Assembly: GCF_046707225.1 (NCBI RefSeq)
Contig: NZ_JBJKOP010000048.1
Coordinates: 3,920-67,919, forward strand
DNA length: 64,000 nucleotides
From: Caproicibacter sp046707225
GTDB lineage: Bacteria > Bacillota > Clostridia > Oscillospirales > Acutalibacteraceae
Direction of reading: 5' to 3'
Below the pieces are notes generated by a model. It saw only the letters and a list, made by a program, of their open reading frames with translations. It searched no databases and was not told where the DNA came from. Position numbers and translations under genes: made by a program. Below are positions 50,642 through 58,995 of this stretch, one piece after another (the first letter of the stretch is position 1; every line of letters begins with the position of its first letter).

Positions 50642-50752
50642 TTTATCTTCTCCTTGCTTCTGATTACTCCCTGAACAGCTTTCGCGGCGGACGGCAGGTA
50701 CAACGGCGTTTTCAGCGCCATGCTCCCCCGCCCAACTTCGGGTTTTCTCATT

Positions 50753-50780
50753 ATTATATCACGGTTGGCGGGTTTGTAAA
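50753..50780 (-). promoter_or_regulatory. SigA promoter of guaB
   Basis: TTTACA (50780-50775), 16 bases ending TGA, TATAAT (50758-50753). Leader about 105 bases. No purine riboswitch was recognised in it. Confidence 0.75.
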
Positions 50781-50816
50781 GTATAAAATAATGCGCCTGC
50801 CGCGCGCGTGATGAAA

Positions 50817-50845
50817 TTGACAAGTCCCTATGAAACCCATATAAT
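50817..50845 (+). promoter_or_regulatory. Perfect-consensus SigA promoter of the structured leader RNA
   Basis: TTGACA (50817-50822), exactly 17 bases, TATAAT (50840-50845). Predicted start near 50852. Confidence 0.88.
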
Positions 50846-50851
50846 AATAGT

Positions 50852-51025
50852 ATTCAATACAGAGTCCGAAAAGCAAGGGCGCTTTTCCCCGCACCCATGA
50901 TCTTGATCCGGTGTGCCTGGGGTGCAGAGACCGCGATGAAGACGGGAAGGCCGCGCTTTGCGACATTACTGTGACCAGATTACCGATGCGGTCTGTCTCC
51001 TCTGGGGGCCGCAATCGGTTTTTTT
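50852..51025 (+). ncRNA. Structured leader RNA or riboswitch candidate
   Basis: From the predicted start to an intrinsic terminator (CCGAT-GCGG, 50983-50991, with CCGC-A-ATCGG, 51009-51018, then seven T). Upstream stems: GAAAAGC/GCTTTTC (50868-50887) and GCACCC/GGGTGC (50891-50925). AGACCGC (50928-50934) can pair with GCGGTCT (50988-50994), which removes the terminator stem, so two exclusive folds exist. The segment between holds GACGGGAAGGC and GACCAGATTACCG, faintly like parts of the cobalamin riboswitch core, but its other conserved elements are absent. The class is therefore open. It precedes the NimA-like gene by 58 bases. A free-standing small RNA is the alternative. Confidence 0.55.
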
Positions 51026-51082
51026 ATCATCCGGGAGAATGAATTCTTACAGTTGGCGCGCTGCAAAAGGAGATTTTTTATC

Positions 51083-51562
51083 ATGAGACGCAAAGACCGC
51101 GAAATCACCGAACTGAACGAAATCGTCAAGATCATTGACCGGTGCGACGTATGCCATATCGGTATGACGGACAAGGGTCTGCCCTATGTGGTGCCGATGA
51201 GTTTCGGCTATGCCGTTTCAGAAAACAGGGCTGCCTTTTATTTTCACTGCGCCGGGGAAGGCCGAAAAATCGACCTGCTTCGGAAGGACCCGCGGGTCTG
51301 CCTTCAATTTGACTGTTCCCATCGCCTGATTACCGGAGAAAAAGCCTGTGACTGCTCTACGGAGTACGAAAGCGCCGTCGCTTTCGGCATCGCTGAATTC
51401 ATTACGGATCCGGCGGAAAAGACCGGCGCACTGACCCGCCTGATGGAACATTACCAGTCCGGCGGAGAATTCCGGTTTGATGACCGAATGGTCCGTCAGA
51501 CCACCGTATTCCAAGTCACGGCCGAACAAATCAGCGGGAAAAGAAAGAAAATGCAGCCTTAG
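51083..51562 (+). CDS. Pyridoxamine-5'-phosphate-oxidase-fold protein, NimA-like
   Basis: 159 residues. IDRCDVCHIGMTDKGLPYVVPMSFGY and FYFHCAGEGRKIDLLRKDPRVCLQFD are the split-barrel FMN-binding pattern of the nitroimidazole-resistance (Nim) group, including the His before the cofactor loop. Such proteins bind FMN or haem and may reduce nitro groups. GGAG lies 10 bases before ATG 51083. Its expression is probably gated by the upstream terminator/antiterminator leader. Confidence 0.85.
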   Translation: MRRKDREITELNEIVKIIDRCDVCHIGMTDKGLPYVVPMSFGYAVSENRAAFYFHCAGEGRKIDLLRKDPRVCLQFDCSHRLITGEKACDCSTEYESAVAFGIAEFITDPAEKTGALTRLMEHYQSGGEFRFDDRMVRQTTVFQVTAEQISGKRKKMQP

Positions 51563-51689
51563 GGGATGAAAAGTGCCCTGCGCGGCCAGAGCTGTGTACG
51601 TTTTCAGGTTCAATTTTGCGGTTCGCGCGCGGGGATTCATTCCGACTCGATAACAACCGAGCATTTTGACACCAAGGAGGGGAAATCTT

Positions 51690-52577
51690 ATGTATGAACT
51701 GATTCAGGCGGGCGAGCGCACCTTTTATCTGGAGTGTCCCGCGAAAATCGGCATTTTTCTGGAAGACCCGGAACACGTATGGCTGATCGACAGCGGCAAC
51801 GACAAGAAAGCCGGGAAAAAGGTTCTGAAAGTTCTCGACTCCCGGGGGTGGGCCCTGAGCGGCATCATCAACACCCATTCCAACGCGGACCACATTGGCG
51901 GCAACAGCCTGCTGCAAAAGAGAACCGGCTGTAAAATCTATTCGACCGGCCTTGAAAACGCATTCACAGAATATCCGGTTTTGGAGCCCTCCTTTCTTTA
52001 CGGCGGATATCCCTGCCGCCAGCTGCGCAGCAAATTTTTGATGGCCGAGCCGTGCAAACCAACCGGAACCGTTGAGGAATTTCTTCCCGCCGGGATGGAG
52101 TTTTTCCGTCTGGGCGGCCACTTCTTCGATATGATCGGTCTGAAAACTGCGGACGGCGTATGCTTTCTGGCAGACTGCCTTTTCGGGGAAACCATCATCA
52201 CAAAATATCATCTGAATTTCATCTATAATGTTGCCGAATACCTGCGCACCCTGGACCGTGTGGAGCAGATGAAAGCGGAGCTGTTTGTTCCGGCACACGC
52301 TCCGGCTGTCAAAGACATTCGGCCTTTGGTTCAAATCAACCGGGACAAGGTCCATGAAATAGCCGGGAAAATCACATCGTTCTGTGAACCGCCTTCCTCG
52401 TTTGAAGAAATCCTGCGTCATATCTTTGACTTCTATTCGCTAAAGATGACTTTTGAGCAATATGCTCTGGTCGGCAGCACCGTCCGTTCCTACCTTTCAT
52501 ATCTGCAGGACACAGAAAAATTGCAGGCGATTTTTTCAGAGAACCGTATGCTCTACCGGCAAACCGTAACGAATTAG
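51690..52577 (+). CDS. Metallo-beta-lactamase-fold hydrolase
   Basis: 295 residues. VWLIDSGND and GIINTHSNADHIGGN give the metal motif as H63-S-N65-A-D67-H68, so the second His of the HxHxDH motif is Asn, as in a recognisable clostridial subfamily. Later ligands are FRLGGHFFD, FLADCLFGE and LFVPAHAP. A helical C-terminal part (about 225-290) follows. Substrate unknown. Start at ATG 51690, with AAGGAGGGG 8 bases upstream. Confidence 0.85.
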   Translation: MYELIQAGERTFYLECPAKIGIFLEDPEHVWLIDSGNDKKAGKKVLKVLDSRGWALSGIINTHSNADHIGGNSLLQKRTGCKIYSTGLENAFTEYPVLEPSFLYGGYPCRQLRSKFLMAEPCKPTGTVEEFLPAGMEFFRLGGHFFDMIGLKTADGVCFLADCLFGETIITKYHLNFIYNVAEYLRTLDRVEQMKAELFVPAHAPAVKDIRPLVQINRDKVHEIAGKITSFCEPPSSFEEILRHIFDFYSLKMTFEQYALVGSTVRSYLSYLQDTEKLQAIFSENRMLYRQTVTN

Positions 52578-52628
52578 GATTCTGTTATTCCTGCCATTCA
52601 TCTAACATGATATAAAAGAGGTAAATTC

Positions 52629-53663
52629 ATGATTCGATTCAACTGCGATTACAGCGAAGGCGCACACCCGAAAGTCCTGGAACTGCTTTCACAAACCAAC
52701 CTGGAACAAACCGCCGGTTACGGCGAAGACCCTTATTGCAGGCGCGCGGCCGAACTGATCCGCCAAAAAGCCGCCTGCCCCGACGCCGACGTACAGTTTA
52801 CCATCGGCGGAACTCAGGTCAACCTGATTGTGATTGCCGCATCCCTGCGTCCCCACCAGGGCGCTCTCTGCGCCGATACCGGGCATATCAACGTCCACGA
52901 AAGCGGCGCGGTGGAAGCGACCGGACACAAGGTTCTGCCTGTGCCGGGAACAGACGGAAAAATCACCGCCGCTCAGATTCAGGCTGCCTGCGACGCGCAT
53001 TTCGGCGACGAGACTCACGAGCACATGGTTCAGCCGGGCATGGTGTATCTCTCCTATTCCACAGAGCTGGGCACCATCTATTCCAAAAAGGAGCTGACCG
53101 AAATCAGCGAAACCTGCCGCCGCAACGGTTTACTCCTGTATGTGGACGGCGCCCGCCTCGGCTACGGGCTGAGCGCCGAAGGCTGCGACCTTACACTGCC
53201 CGCGCTCGCCGGGCTCTGCGACGCGTTCACCATTGGTGGAACCAAGGTCGGCGCGCTGTTCGGCGAAGCGTTGGTCATCCGTAATCCCGCGCTGAAAAAG
53301 GATTTCCGCTACATTCTCAAGCAAAGGGGCGGAATGCTTGCCAAGGGTCGTCTGCTGGGAATTCAGTTTCTCGCCCTTTTGGAAAACGATCTTTACTTTG
53401 ACATCGCGGCGCGCGCCGACCGGCAGGCCATGCGGATCCACCGCGCCTGCGCGGAAAAAGGCTGGCAATTTCTGTCCCCTTCCCCAACCAACCAGCAGTT
53501 TCCGATTCTGCCGGACTCGGCGCTTTCATCCCTGCGGCAGAACTACGAGGTATCCTACTTTGGAAGAATCGACGAATCGCACAGCGCCGTCCGGTTCTGC
53601 ACCAGCTGGGCGACCCGCGACGAAGACGTGGAACGCCTTGTCCGGGATATCAGCTCCCTGTAA
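52629..53663 (+). CDS. Low-specificity L-threonine aldolase-like PLP enzyme
   Basis: 344 residues, fold-type I. FNCDYSEGAHPKVLELL, GYGEDPYC, FTIGGTQVNLIVIAA, HINVHESGAVEATGHK and YVDGARLGYG are conserved, and the PLP lysine is Lys206 in TIGGTKVGALFG. It cleaves L-threonine or L-allo-threonine to glycine and acetaldehyde. GAGGTAAATTC precedes the ATG. It may be cotranscribed with the dehydrogenase that follows after 73 bases. Confidence 0.92.
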   Translation: MIRFNCDYSEGAHPKVLELLSQTNLEQTAGYGEDPYCRRAAELIRQKAACPDADVQFTIGGTQVNLIVIAASLRPHQGALCADTGHINVHESGAVEATGHKVLPVPGTDGKITAAQIQAACDAHFGDETHEHMVQPGMVYLSYSTELGTIYSKKELTEISETCRRNGLLLYVDGARLGYGLSAEGCDLTLPALAGLCDAFTIGGTKVGALFGEALVIRNPALKKDFRYILKQRGGMLAKGRLLGIQFLALLENDLYFDIAARADRQAMRIHRACAEKGWQFLSPSPTNQQFPILPDSALSSLRQNYEVSYFGRIDESHSAVRFCTSWATRDEDVERLVRDISSL

Positions 53664-53736
53664 ACAGATCTCGGAATTTCGCCACATCCGTTCCGAAAAT
53701 TCATTGAAGTTTATTGTTTCTTAGAGAGGAATCAGA

Positions 53737-54717
53737 ATGAAAATTACAATTTACAACTGCCGTTCCGACGAAGCGGAATACCTGGAAGGATTCCGCAGCA
53801 AGCACGGCGTTGAGCTGTTTGCAACCAAAGAATCCCCGACCGCCGAAACCGTCGGTCTTGCCGAGGGCTGCGAATGCGTCAGCATCATTACCACGCCGAT
53901 GGACGAAACGCTTTTGAAAACGTACCGGGACGCTGGAATTCGCTTTGTCTCTACGCGCAGCATCGGGTACGACCACATTGATCTGAAAGCGGCGGAAAAG
54001 CTGGGAATGCATATCGGCAACGTCAGCTATTCCCCGAACAGCGTGGCGGATTACACCGTCATGATGATGCTGATGGCCGTGCGCAGAGTCAAAGCCATTC
54101 TGCTCCGAAGCGCAAACCAGGACTATTCCCTTCGCGGCGTAAAAGGAATGGAAATGCACAACCTGACCGTTGGGGTGATCGGCACAGGACGCATCGGCAG
54201 AACGGTGCTGCAAAACCTGACCGGATTCGGCTGCCGCCTGCTCGCCTACGATCTTTACCCGAACGATTCGGTCCGGAAAATCGCGGAATACGTTTCGCTC
54301 CCGGAGCTGCTGAAACAGAGCGACCTGATCACCCTGCACATGCCCGCGACCCGGGAGAACCATCATATGATTAACCGCGACACCATTGCGCAGATGAAAG
54401 ACGGCGTCATTCTGATCAATTCCGCGCGCGGCTCCCTTATTGACACCGACGATTTTCTGGACGCGGTGGAAAGCGGAAAAGTCGGCGGCGCCGCGCTGGA
54501 CGTTGTGGAAAATGAGGCAGGCCTGTACTACAACGACCTGAAATGCGAAATCATGAAAAACCGCGGCCTCGCGGTTCTCAAATCCTACCCGAATGTTCTG
54601 GTGACGCCGCACATGGCGTTTTACACCGACCAGGCGGTCAGCGACATGGTGGAAAATTCCATCAGAAGCTGCATCCTTTTTTCAAAGGGAGAGGAAAACC
54701 CCTGGCAGGTCGTCTGA
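53737..54717 (+). CDS. D-2-hydroxyacid dehydrogenase, VanH/D-lactate dehydrogenase type
   Basis: 326 residues. The NAD motif GVIGTGRIGRTV (about 147-158), the substrate Arg in STRSIGYDHIDL and INSARGSLIDT, the Glu in VVENEAG and the His in TPHMAFYT make the catalytic set. VSYSPNSVADYTVMMMLMA is characteristic of the D-LDH/VanH branch. It reduces pyruvate to D-lactate. No VanA- or VanX-type gene is near, so it is better read as fermentative. GAGAGGAA lies 7 bases before the ATG. Confidence 0.92.
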   Translation: MKITIYNCRSDEAEYLEGFRSKHGVELFATKESPTAETVGLAEGCECVSIITTPMDETLLKTYRDAGIRFVSTRSIGYDHIDLKAAEKLGMHIGNVSYSPNSVADYTVMMMLMAVRRVKAILLRSANQDYSLRGVKGMEMHNLTVGVIGTGRIGRTVLQNLTGFGCRLLAYDLYPNDSVRKIAEYVSLPELLKQSDLITLHMPATRENHHMINRDTIAQMKDGVILINSARGSLIDTDDFLDAVESGKVGGAALDVVENEAGLYYNDLKCEIMKNRGLAVLKSYPNVLVTPHMAFYTDQAVSDMVENSIRSCILFSKGEENPWQVV

Positions 54718-54804
54718 GCCCCTTCTTCCGGCTTGAATAAATTTTGATATTTTTGCATTTTTTAAAGAATTTGATTCATTTTGATTAATTTTAAGAAGTT
54801 TTTG

Positions 54805-54813
54805 TGCTATAAT
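54805..54813 (+). promoter_or_regulatory. Extended -10 promoter of the MetPS transcript
   Basis: TGC-TATAAT with TATAAT at 54808-54813. Upstream is very AT-rich, with TTGATT repeats at non-ideal spacing. Confidence 0.6.
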
Positions 54814-54862
54814 AGCTTTTTGATGTAGGTTTTGGAACCTGTTCCTATAAAGGAGGAACGAC

Positions 54863-54892
54863 ATGGCGACGAGAGTTTTTTTCGTCAGATAA
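54863..54892 (+). CDS. 9-residue leader peptide MATRVFFVR
   Basis: ATG 54863 to TAA 54890, with AGGAGG 6 bases upstream, the best ribosome site in this interval. It lies 138 bases before the transporter start. A small stem GACGA/TCGTC (54868-54886) is inside it. GGAACCTGTTCC just upstream is a near-palindrome that could mask the site. The rest of the 54718-55029 gap holds no other gene. Confidence 0.55.
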   Translation: MATRVFFVR

Positions 54893-55029
54893 AGCGAAAA
54901 AAGCAGGATTCTTGCGTTCCGAGTATTTTCAACGCATATGGCGGTAACAATCACCGGCTCAATCGTGTTGCGGCAATGAAAAGGGTTCTTAAAACTGCAC
55001 GGAAAATTCTTAAGAGTAGGGTGAACAAA

Positions 55030-56535
55030 ATGGATCGAGAACAATGGGGTTCCAGATGGGGATTTGTATTGGCTGCGGTGGGTTCCGCAATCGGCCTCGG
55101 CAATATTTGGCGGTTTCCTTATGTTGCCTATAAAAACGGCGGCGGGGCTTTCCTGATTCCGTACATGTTTGCGCTTTTGACCACGGGTTTGTCCTTCGTT
55201 GCGCTGGAGTTCGTCATCGGCAAAAAATATCGCGGCTCGGCGCCGCTTTCTTACTTTCGGATTAACCGCCGAATGGAATTTGTAGGTTGGTGGCAGTTTG
55301 CGATCAGCTTCGTCATCATGACCTACTATGCCGTTATCCTTGGATGGGCCATGAGCTATATCGGCTTTTCCGCAACGCTCGCATGGGGAACCGACACAAA
55401 GGCTTTTCTTTTTAACTCCTACCTGAACGTTCTTCCGAACGCTTCCGTAACAAACTTCGGCGGAATTGAATGGCACGCATTTATTCCGCTGTTGATCATC
55501 TGGGTGATTACACTTGCGATTTCTTACCGGGGCGTGAAGCAGGGAATCGAACGCGTCAGCAAAATCGCAATCCCGACCCTGGTGGTTCTTTTCCTGATTT
55601 TTGTCATCCGCGCGGTCACGCTTCCGGGTTCTTCTTTGGGGCTGAATGCGTTCTTTGAGCCGCAGTGGAACCAGCTTTTGAATCCCGAAATCTGGAAGGC
55701 CGCCTATTCGCAGATTTTTTACAGTCTTTCGCTCGCAATGGGCATTATGATTACGTACAGCAGTTATCTGCCGGAAAAAACCGACACCACGAACAACGCT
55801 TTCATCGCGGCCTTTTCAAACTCCGGTTTTGAACTTCTCGCGGGCTTCGGCATCTTTGCCGCGCTTGGTTTTATGGCCCACAATTCCGGTGTGGCGGTCA
55901 AAGATCTCGCCGCGGGCGGAATCGGCCTCGCGTTTGTCGTTTTGCCGCAGATCATCAACCAGCTTCCTTTTCCCCAGTTTTTCGGCATCGTCTTTTTCGC
56001 CTGCCTGCTGATCGCGGGGATCACCTCGCTGATTTCTCTTTTGGAGGTCTGCATTTCCGCCGCGACGGAAAAATTCGGCTGGAACCGGCACCGCGCCGTT
56101 CTGACCATCGGCGGCCTTGCCACTCTGGTCTCCGTCGCCTACTCCACGCGCGGAGGGATGTATCTGCTGGACGTCGTGGACAATTTTGTCAACGGATTCG
56201 GCGTGCTCCCGTCTGCGGTTTTTGAAATTGTTCTTGTCCTGTGGGTTTTCCACAAGATGAAGCCCCTGATGGAAGAAGCCAACCTGCATTCTCAGATCCG
56301 TCTGGGCGGTTACTTCAAAATTTCACTGGGTTTCATCACCCCCGTTATGCTGGTTATCATTCTTTTCAGCTCTCTGGTTACAAACATCTCGACCGTATAC
56401 GGCGGGTACCCGGTAAATTTTGTCGGCGTGTTCGGCTGGGGCATGGTAATTCTGATGCTGGTGTTCGCTGTTCTGATTTCACGCCTGTCCTGGAAGGACA
56501 AACGTGTCTTTGAGAAAAAGGAGGAAAAGGAATGA
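55030..56535 (+). CDS. metP: NSS-family sodium-dependent transporter, MetP-like
   Basis: 501 residues with about 12 membrane spans. REQWGSRWGFVLAAVGSAIGLGNIWRFPYVAYKNGGGAFLIPY is the sodium:neurotransmitter symporter signature around span 1. Bacterial members import amino acids with sodium. The overlapping 31-residue MetS-like gene marks it as the MetPS type, described for methionine and alanine uptake. Start at ATG 55030 because the symporter fold begins right there; the open frame upstream runs through the leader region. The ribosome site (AGGGTG) is weak, which may matter for leader control. Confidence 0.9.
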   Translation: MDREQWGSRWGFVLAAVGSAIGLGNIWRFPYVAYKNGGGAFLIPYMFALLTTGLSFVALEFVIGKKYRGSAPLSYFRINRRMEFVGWWQFAISFVIMTYYAVILGWAMSYIGFSATLAWGTDTKAFLFNSYLNVLPNASVTNFGGIEWHAFIPLLIIWVITLAISYRGVKQGIERVSKIAIPTLVVLFLIFVIRAVTLPGSSLGLNAFFEPQWNQLLNPEIWKAAYSQIFYSLSLAMGIMITYSSYLPEKTDTTNNAFIAAFSNSGFELLAGFGIFAALGFMAHNSGVAVKDLAAGGIGLAFVVLPQIINQLPFPQFFGIVFFACLLIAGITSLISLLEVCISAATEKFGWNRHRAVLTIGGLATLVSVAYSTRGGMYLLDVVDNFVNGFGVLPSAVFEIVLVLWVFHKMKPLMEEANLHSQIRLGGYFKISLGFITPVMLVIILFSSLVTNISTVYGGYPVNFVGVFGWGMVILMLVFAVLISRLSWKDKRVFEKKEEKE

Positions 56536-56627
56536 GCGCTTCCGCAGTTGTGATGATGATCGTCGCCATATGCGTCATCTGGGGCGGTCTTGCTACCAGT
56601 GTCCTTCACGCAATACGCCATTCGTAA
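56532..56627 (+). CDS. metS: MetS-type small subunit of the NSS transporter
   Basis: 31 residues, starting in an ATGA overlap with the transporter stop. MSASAVVMMIVAICVIWGG, then LATSVLHAIRHS is one membrane span with the Gly-Gly and basic tail of the 'methionine/alanine import NSS transporter small subunit' family. AAAAAGGA lies just upstream. Needed for function of MetP in Corynebacterium; by analogy it completes this importer. Confidence 0.85.
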   Translation: MSASAVVMMIVAICVIWGGLATSVLHAIRHS

Positions 56628-56661
56628 CGGAGCTGCGGCCGATACCGCGAGGGAGGGATTC

Positions 56662-57738
56662 ATGATGCCGGTTTTGGACTTTATGAGAAAGCTGTGGCAG
56701 ATTGCCTGGGTTGCTGATTTCGCGATCCCTCTGGCTGTTTTTCTTATTTTTTATCTTCTTCGCGGTTCGGCCGTTTCGTGGCTGTTCCGTCCCGTGCGCA
56801 AGCTGAATCGCGGAAAAAGCTGGCCGGTTGAGCTGGAACACAGCTTTCAAAAGCCGCTTCGGGTGCTGATTGCGGCGTGCGGCGCGTACGCTGCGCTGTG
56901 GATTTCCCCCGCGGTGGCTCATACCGGCCCCTTCTGGGCCGGTGCCGTCAAGTGTTTCCGCAGTCTGCTGATCCTGCTGCTGGCCTGGGGTTTCTCCCGC
57001 CTGTGCGGCAACCGGGAGCTGACCGGCGGTCTGCTGCTAAAAAAGCTGGATGTGAACACCGATGGAGTTCTGTTCCCGTTTCTGTCGAAAATCCTTCGCT
57101 TTATCATCCTGTGCCTGGCGCTTTTAATCATCGCCCAGGAATGGAATTACAGCATCAGCGGCCTGCTCGCGGGCCTGGGCCTTGGCGGTCTGGCCTTTGC
57201 GCTGGCCGCGCAGGACATGCTGTCCAACCTGTTCGGCGGTCTGGTCATCTTTCTTGACCGCCCGTTTACGATCGGCGACTGGATTCAGGCCGACGACACG
57301 GAGGGAACCGTCGAGGACATCAATTTCCGAAGTGTAAAGGTCCGCACCTTTTCACAGGCCGTCGTTACGATTCCGAATTCCAAACTGGTCGACCGACCTG
57401 TAACCAATTACAGCAGAATGGGAAAACGCAAGGTCAGCTTTACGGTCGGGCTGAAATACGGGACGACGGAGCGGCAGCTTCGTGCCTGCGCGGACCGGAT
57501 TCGCCAAATGCTCCTTCAGAATGAGGAGATTGACCCGGAGACCGTCATCGTCTCCTTCAACAATATCGGCGAAAGCAGTCTTGACCTGATGCTTTATTTC
57601 TTCACCAAAACGACCGAATGGCAAAACCACCTGAAAGTCCGGGAGGATGTTTACTACGGAGTCCTGAGGATTGTTGAGGAAGAGAAGGCGGAAATCGCCT
57701 TTCCCACCCGCACCGTACAGGTCGAAAAAGGAATATAA
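56662..57738 (+). CDS. Small-conductance mechanosensitive channel (MscS family)
   Basis: About 358 residues. Four N-terminal spans, then the pore helix and MscS core: GLLAGLGLGGLAFALAAQDMLSNLFGGLVIFLDRPFTIGDWI is the canonical span 3 and beta entry, and VRTFSQAVVTIPNSKLVDRPVTNYSR the conserved cytoplasmic strand. It opens under membrane tension to release solutes. GGGAGGG precedes two adjacent ATGs (56662 and 56665); either may be used. It lies 34 bases after metS and is probably cotranscribed. Confidence 0.93.
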   Translation: MMPVLDFMRKLWQIAWVADFAIPLAVFLIFYLLRGSAVSWLFRPVRKLNRGKSWPVELEHSFQKPLRVLIAACGAYAALWISPAVAHTGPFWAGAVKCFRSLLILLLAWGFSRLCGNRELTGGLLLKKLDVNTDGVLFPFLSKILRFIILCLALLIIAQEWNYSISGLLAGLGLGGLAFALAAQDMLSNLFGGLVIFLDRPFTIGDWIQADDTEGTVEDINFRSVKVRTFSQAVVTIPNSKLVDRPVTNYSRMGKRKVSFTVGLKYGTTERQLRACADRIRQMLLQNEEIDPETVIVSFNNIGESSLDLMLYFFTKTTEWQNHLKVREDVYYGVLRIVEEEKAEIAFPTRTVQVEKGI

Positions 57739-57758
57739 AGAGCTGCGAAATCTCCCCG

Positions 57759-57786
57759 CGGACCGCCCTGTGGCGGTCCGTCTTTT
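57759..57786 (+). terminator. Terminator of the metPS-mscS transcript
   Basis: CGGACCGCC-CTGT-GGCGGTCCG followed by TCTTTTG. Confidence 0.88.
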
Positions 57787-57792
57787 GTTTGG

Positions 57793-57821
57793 TTGATTCT
57801 GTCCTCGGGGAATGCTATAAT
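57793..57821 (+). promoter_or_regulatory. SigA promoter of the malate permease operon
   Basis: TTGATT (57793-57798), 17 bases ending TGC, TATAAT (57816-57821). The leader is about 145 bases; no known riboswitch seen. Confidence 0.8.
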
Positions 57822-57972
57822 ATGGCTAAAACCTGTTCCCGGCAGAAAACAAAATTCAGCAATCAACCCCATAAAATAACATTATAGTCATACCAACAAT
57901 AACAGCAGCGGCGGAAAGCCGTATTTTTCAAAACGCGCTTTTTGCCCCAATGAATCCGGAGGAACAGTCCAG

Positions 57973-58929
57973 ATGGCTAATTTAATTTTCAGCTTCAATA
58001 CGGTCGCTCCCGTCTTTCTGCTGGTCGCAATCGGCTGGCTTGCCAGAAAAACCAGCCTGGTCAACGAACACTTCGTTGACCAGGCGAGCAAGCTCAACTT
58101 CAGGACAGGTTTGCCTGCCCTTTTATTTTTAAATATTTATCAGGCAAAGGCCTCCGACTTTTTTGACTGGAAGTTTGTCGGCTTGATGTCTTCCGGGTGC
58201 CTGTTCTTCGCTTTGATTCTCTGCGTGACCGTACCGAGGATTGTAAAGGACAAACGCAAGGCCTCCGCCATGATCCACACCGTGTTCAAGCCGAACGTCA
58301 TTGTACTTGGATTTCCGCTGATGATTATGGCTTTCGGCGAGGAGCATTCCGCGGCAATTTCCATGCTGATGCCCGTTCTGATTCCGGTCAACAACATCGT
58401 CGCCGTGCTGATCCTTTGCGCCATGGACCCGGAAAATGACGACGTTAAAACACATCCGTTGAAAAAAGCTCTTGTCAGCGTAATGAAAAATCCGATTATT
58501 CTCGCGGCGGTCGCCGCGATTCTGCTGCAGCAGCTCGGCGTGCCGCTGCCCGGTGTCCTGACAAAACTGCTCAGCTCCCTGTCCAATATGGCGACGCCGT
58601 TCGCTCTGATCACCCTGGGTGCGCAGATGACCATGAGTTCCGTTCTCTCCGACCGTAAATATGTGGTCTCCGCCACGATTCTGAAAGTGCTTGTCACACC
58701 TCTTTTCATTGTCCCGCTCGCCTGGTTTTTCGGCTTCCGCGGCTACGAGCTGGCAACGGCCTTTCTTGTTTCGGCCTCGCCGAGCGCCGTCAACTGCTAT
58801 ATGCTCGCAAGGGAAATGCGCTCCGATGAAGTCCTGACCGGCGAAATTATTCTGAGCAGCACTTTCTGCTCCATGTTTGTCATTTTTATCGGCATCTTCG
58901 TCCTGAAAACCCTGGCAATCGTATCCTGA
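57973..58929 (+). CDS. AEC-family transporter, probable malate permease
   Basis: 318 residues, about ten spans in two halves, typical of the auxin-efflux-carrier family (SFNTVAPVFLLVAIGWLARK at the start and NPIILAAVAAILLQQLGVPLPG in the middle). Some family members are MleP-type malate permeases. The malic enzyme gene follows after 66 bases, which favours malate or a related dicarboxylate. GGAGGAACAG precedes the ATG. Confidence 0.85.
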   Translation: MANLIFSFNTVAPVFLLVAIGWLARKTSLVNEHFVDQASKLNFRTGLPALLFLNIYQAKASDFFDWKFVGLMSSGCLFFALILCVTVPRIVKDKRKASAMIHTVFKPNVIVLGFPLMIMAFGEEHSAAISMLMPVLIPVNNIVAVLILCAMDPENDDVKTHPLKKALVSVMKNPIILAAVAAILLQQLGVPLPGVLTKLLSSLSNMATPFALITLGAQMTMSSVLSDRKYVVSATILKVLVTPLFIVPLAWFFGFRGYELATAFLVSASPSAVNCYMLAREMRSDEVLTGEIILSSTFCSMFVIFIGIFVLKTLAIVS

Positions 58930-58995
58930 CGAATGGAATGCAAAAGAATCATCATAGAAATATAGGGGTAAAATACAGCAGAAAGGGAAAAGAAT

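Noticed and set aside
50754..51014. Minus-strand open frame of 86 codons across the guaB upstream region
   Set aside because: It covers two promoters and the terminator hairpin and has no ribosome site.
50852..51025. Assignment of the leader RNA as a cobalamin riboswitch
   Set aside because: Only GGGAAGGC-like and ACCAGATTACC-like fragments match; the GCCACUG core and B12-box context are missing, so the class was left open.
53737..54717. Part of a vancomycin-resistance cassette (VanH)
   Set aside because: No D-Ala-D-Lac ligase, VanX dipeptidase or VanRS genes nearby; ordinary D-lactate dehydrogenase fits better.
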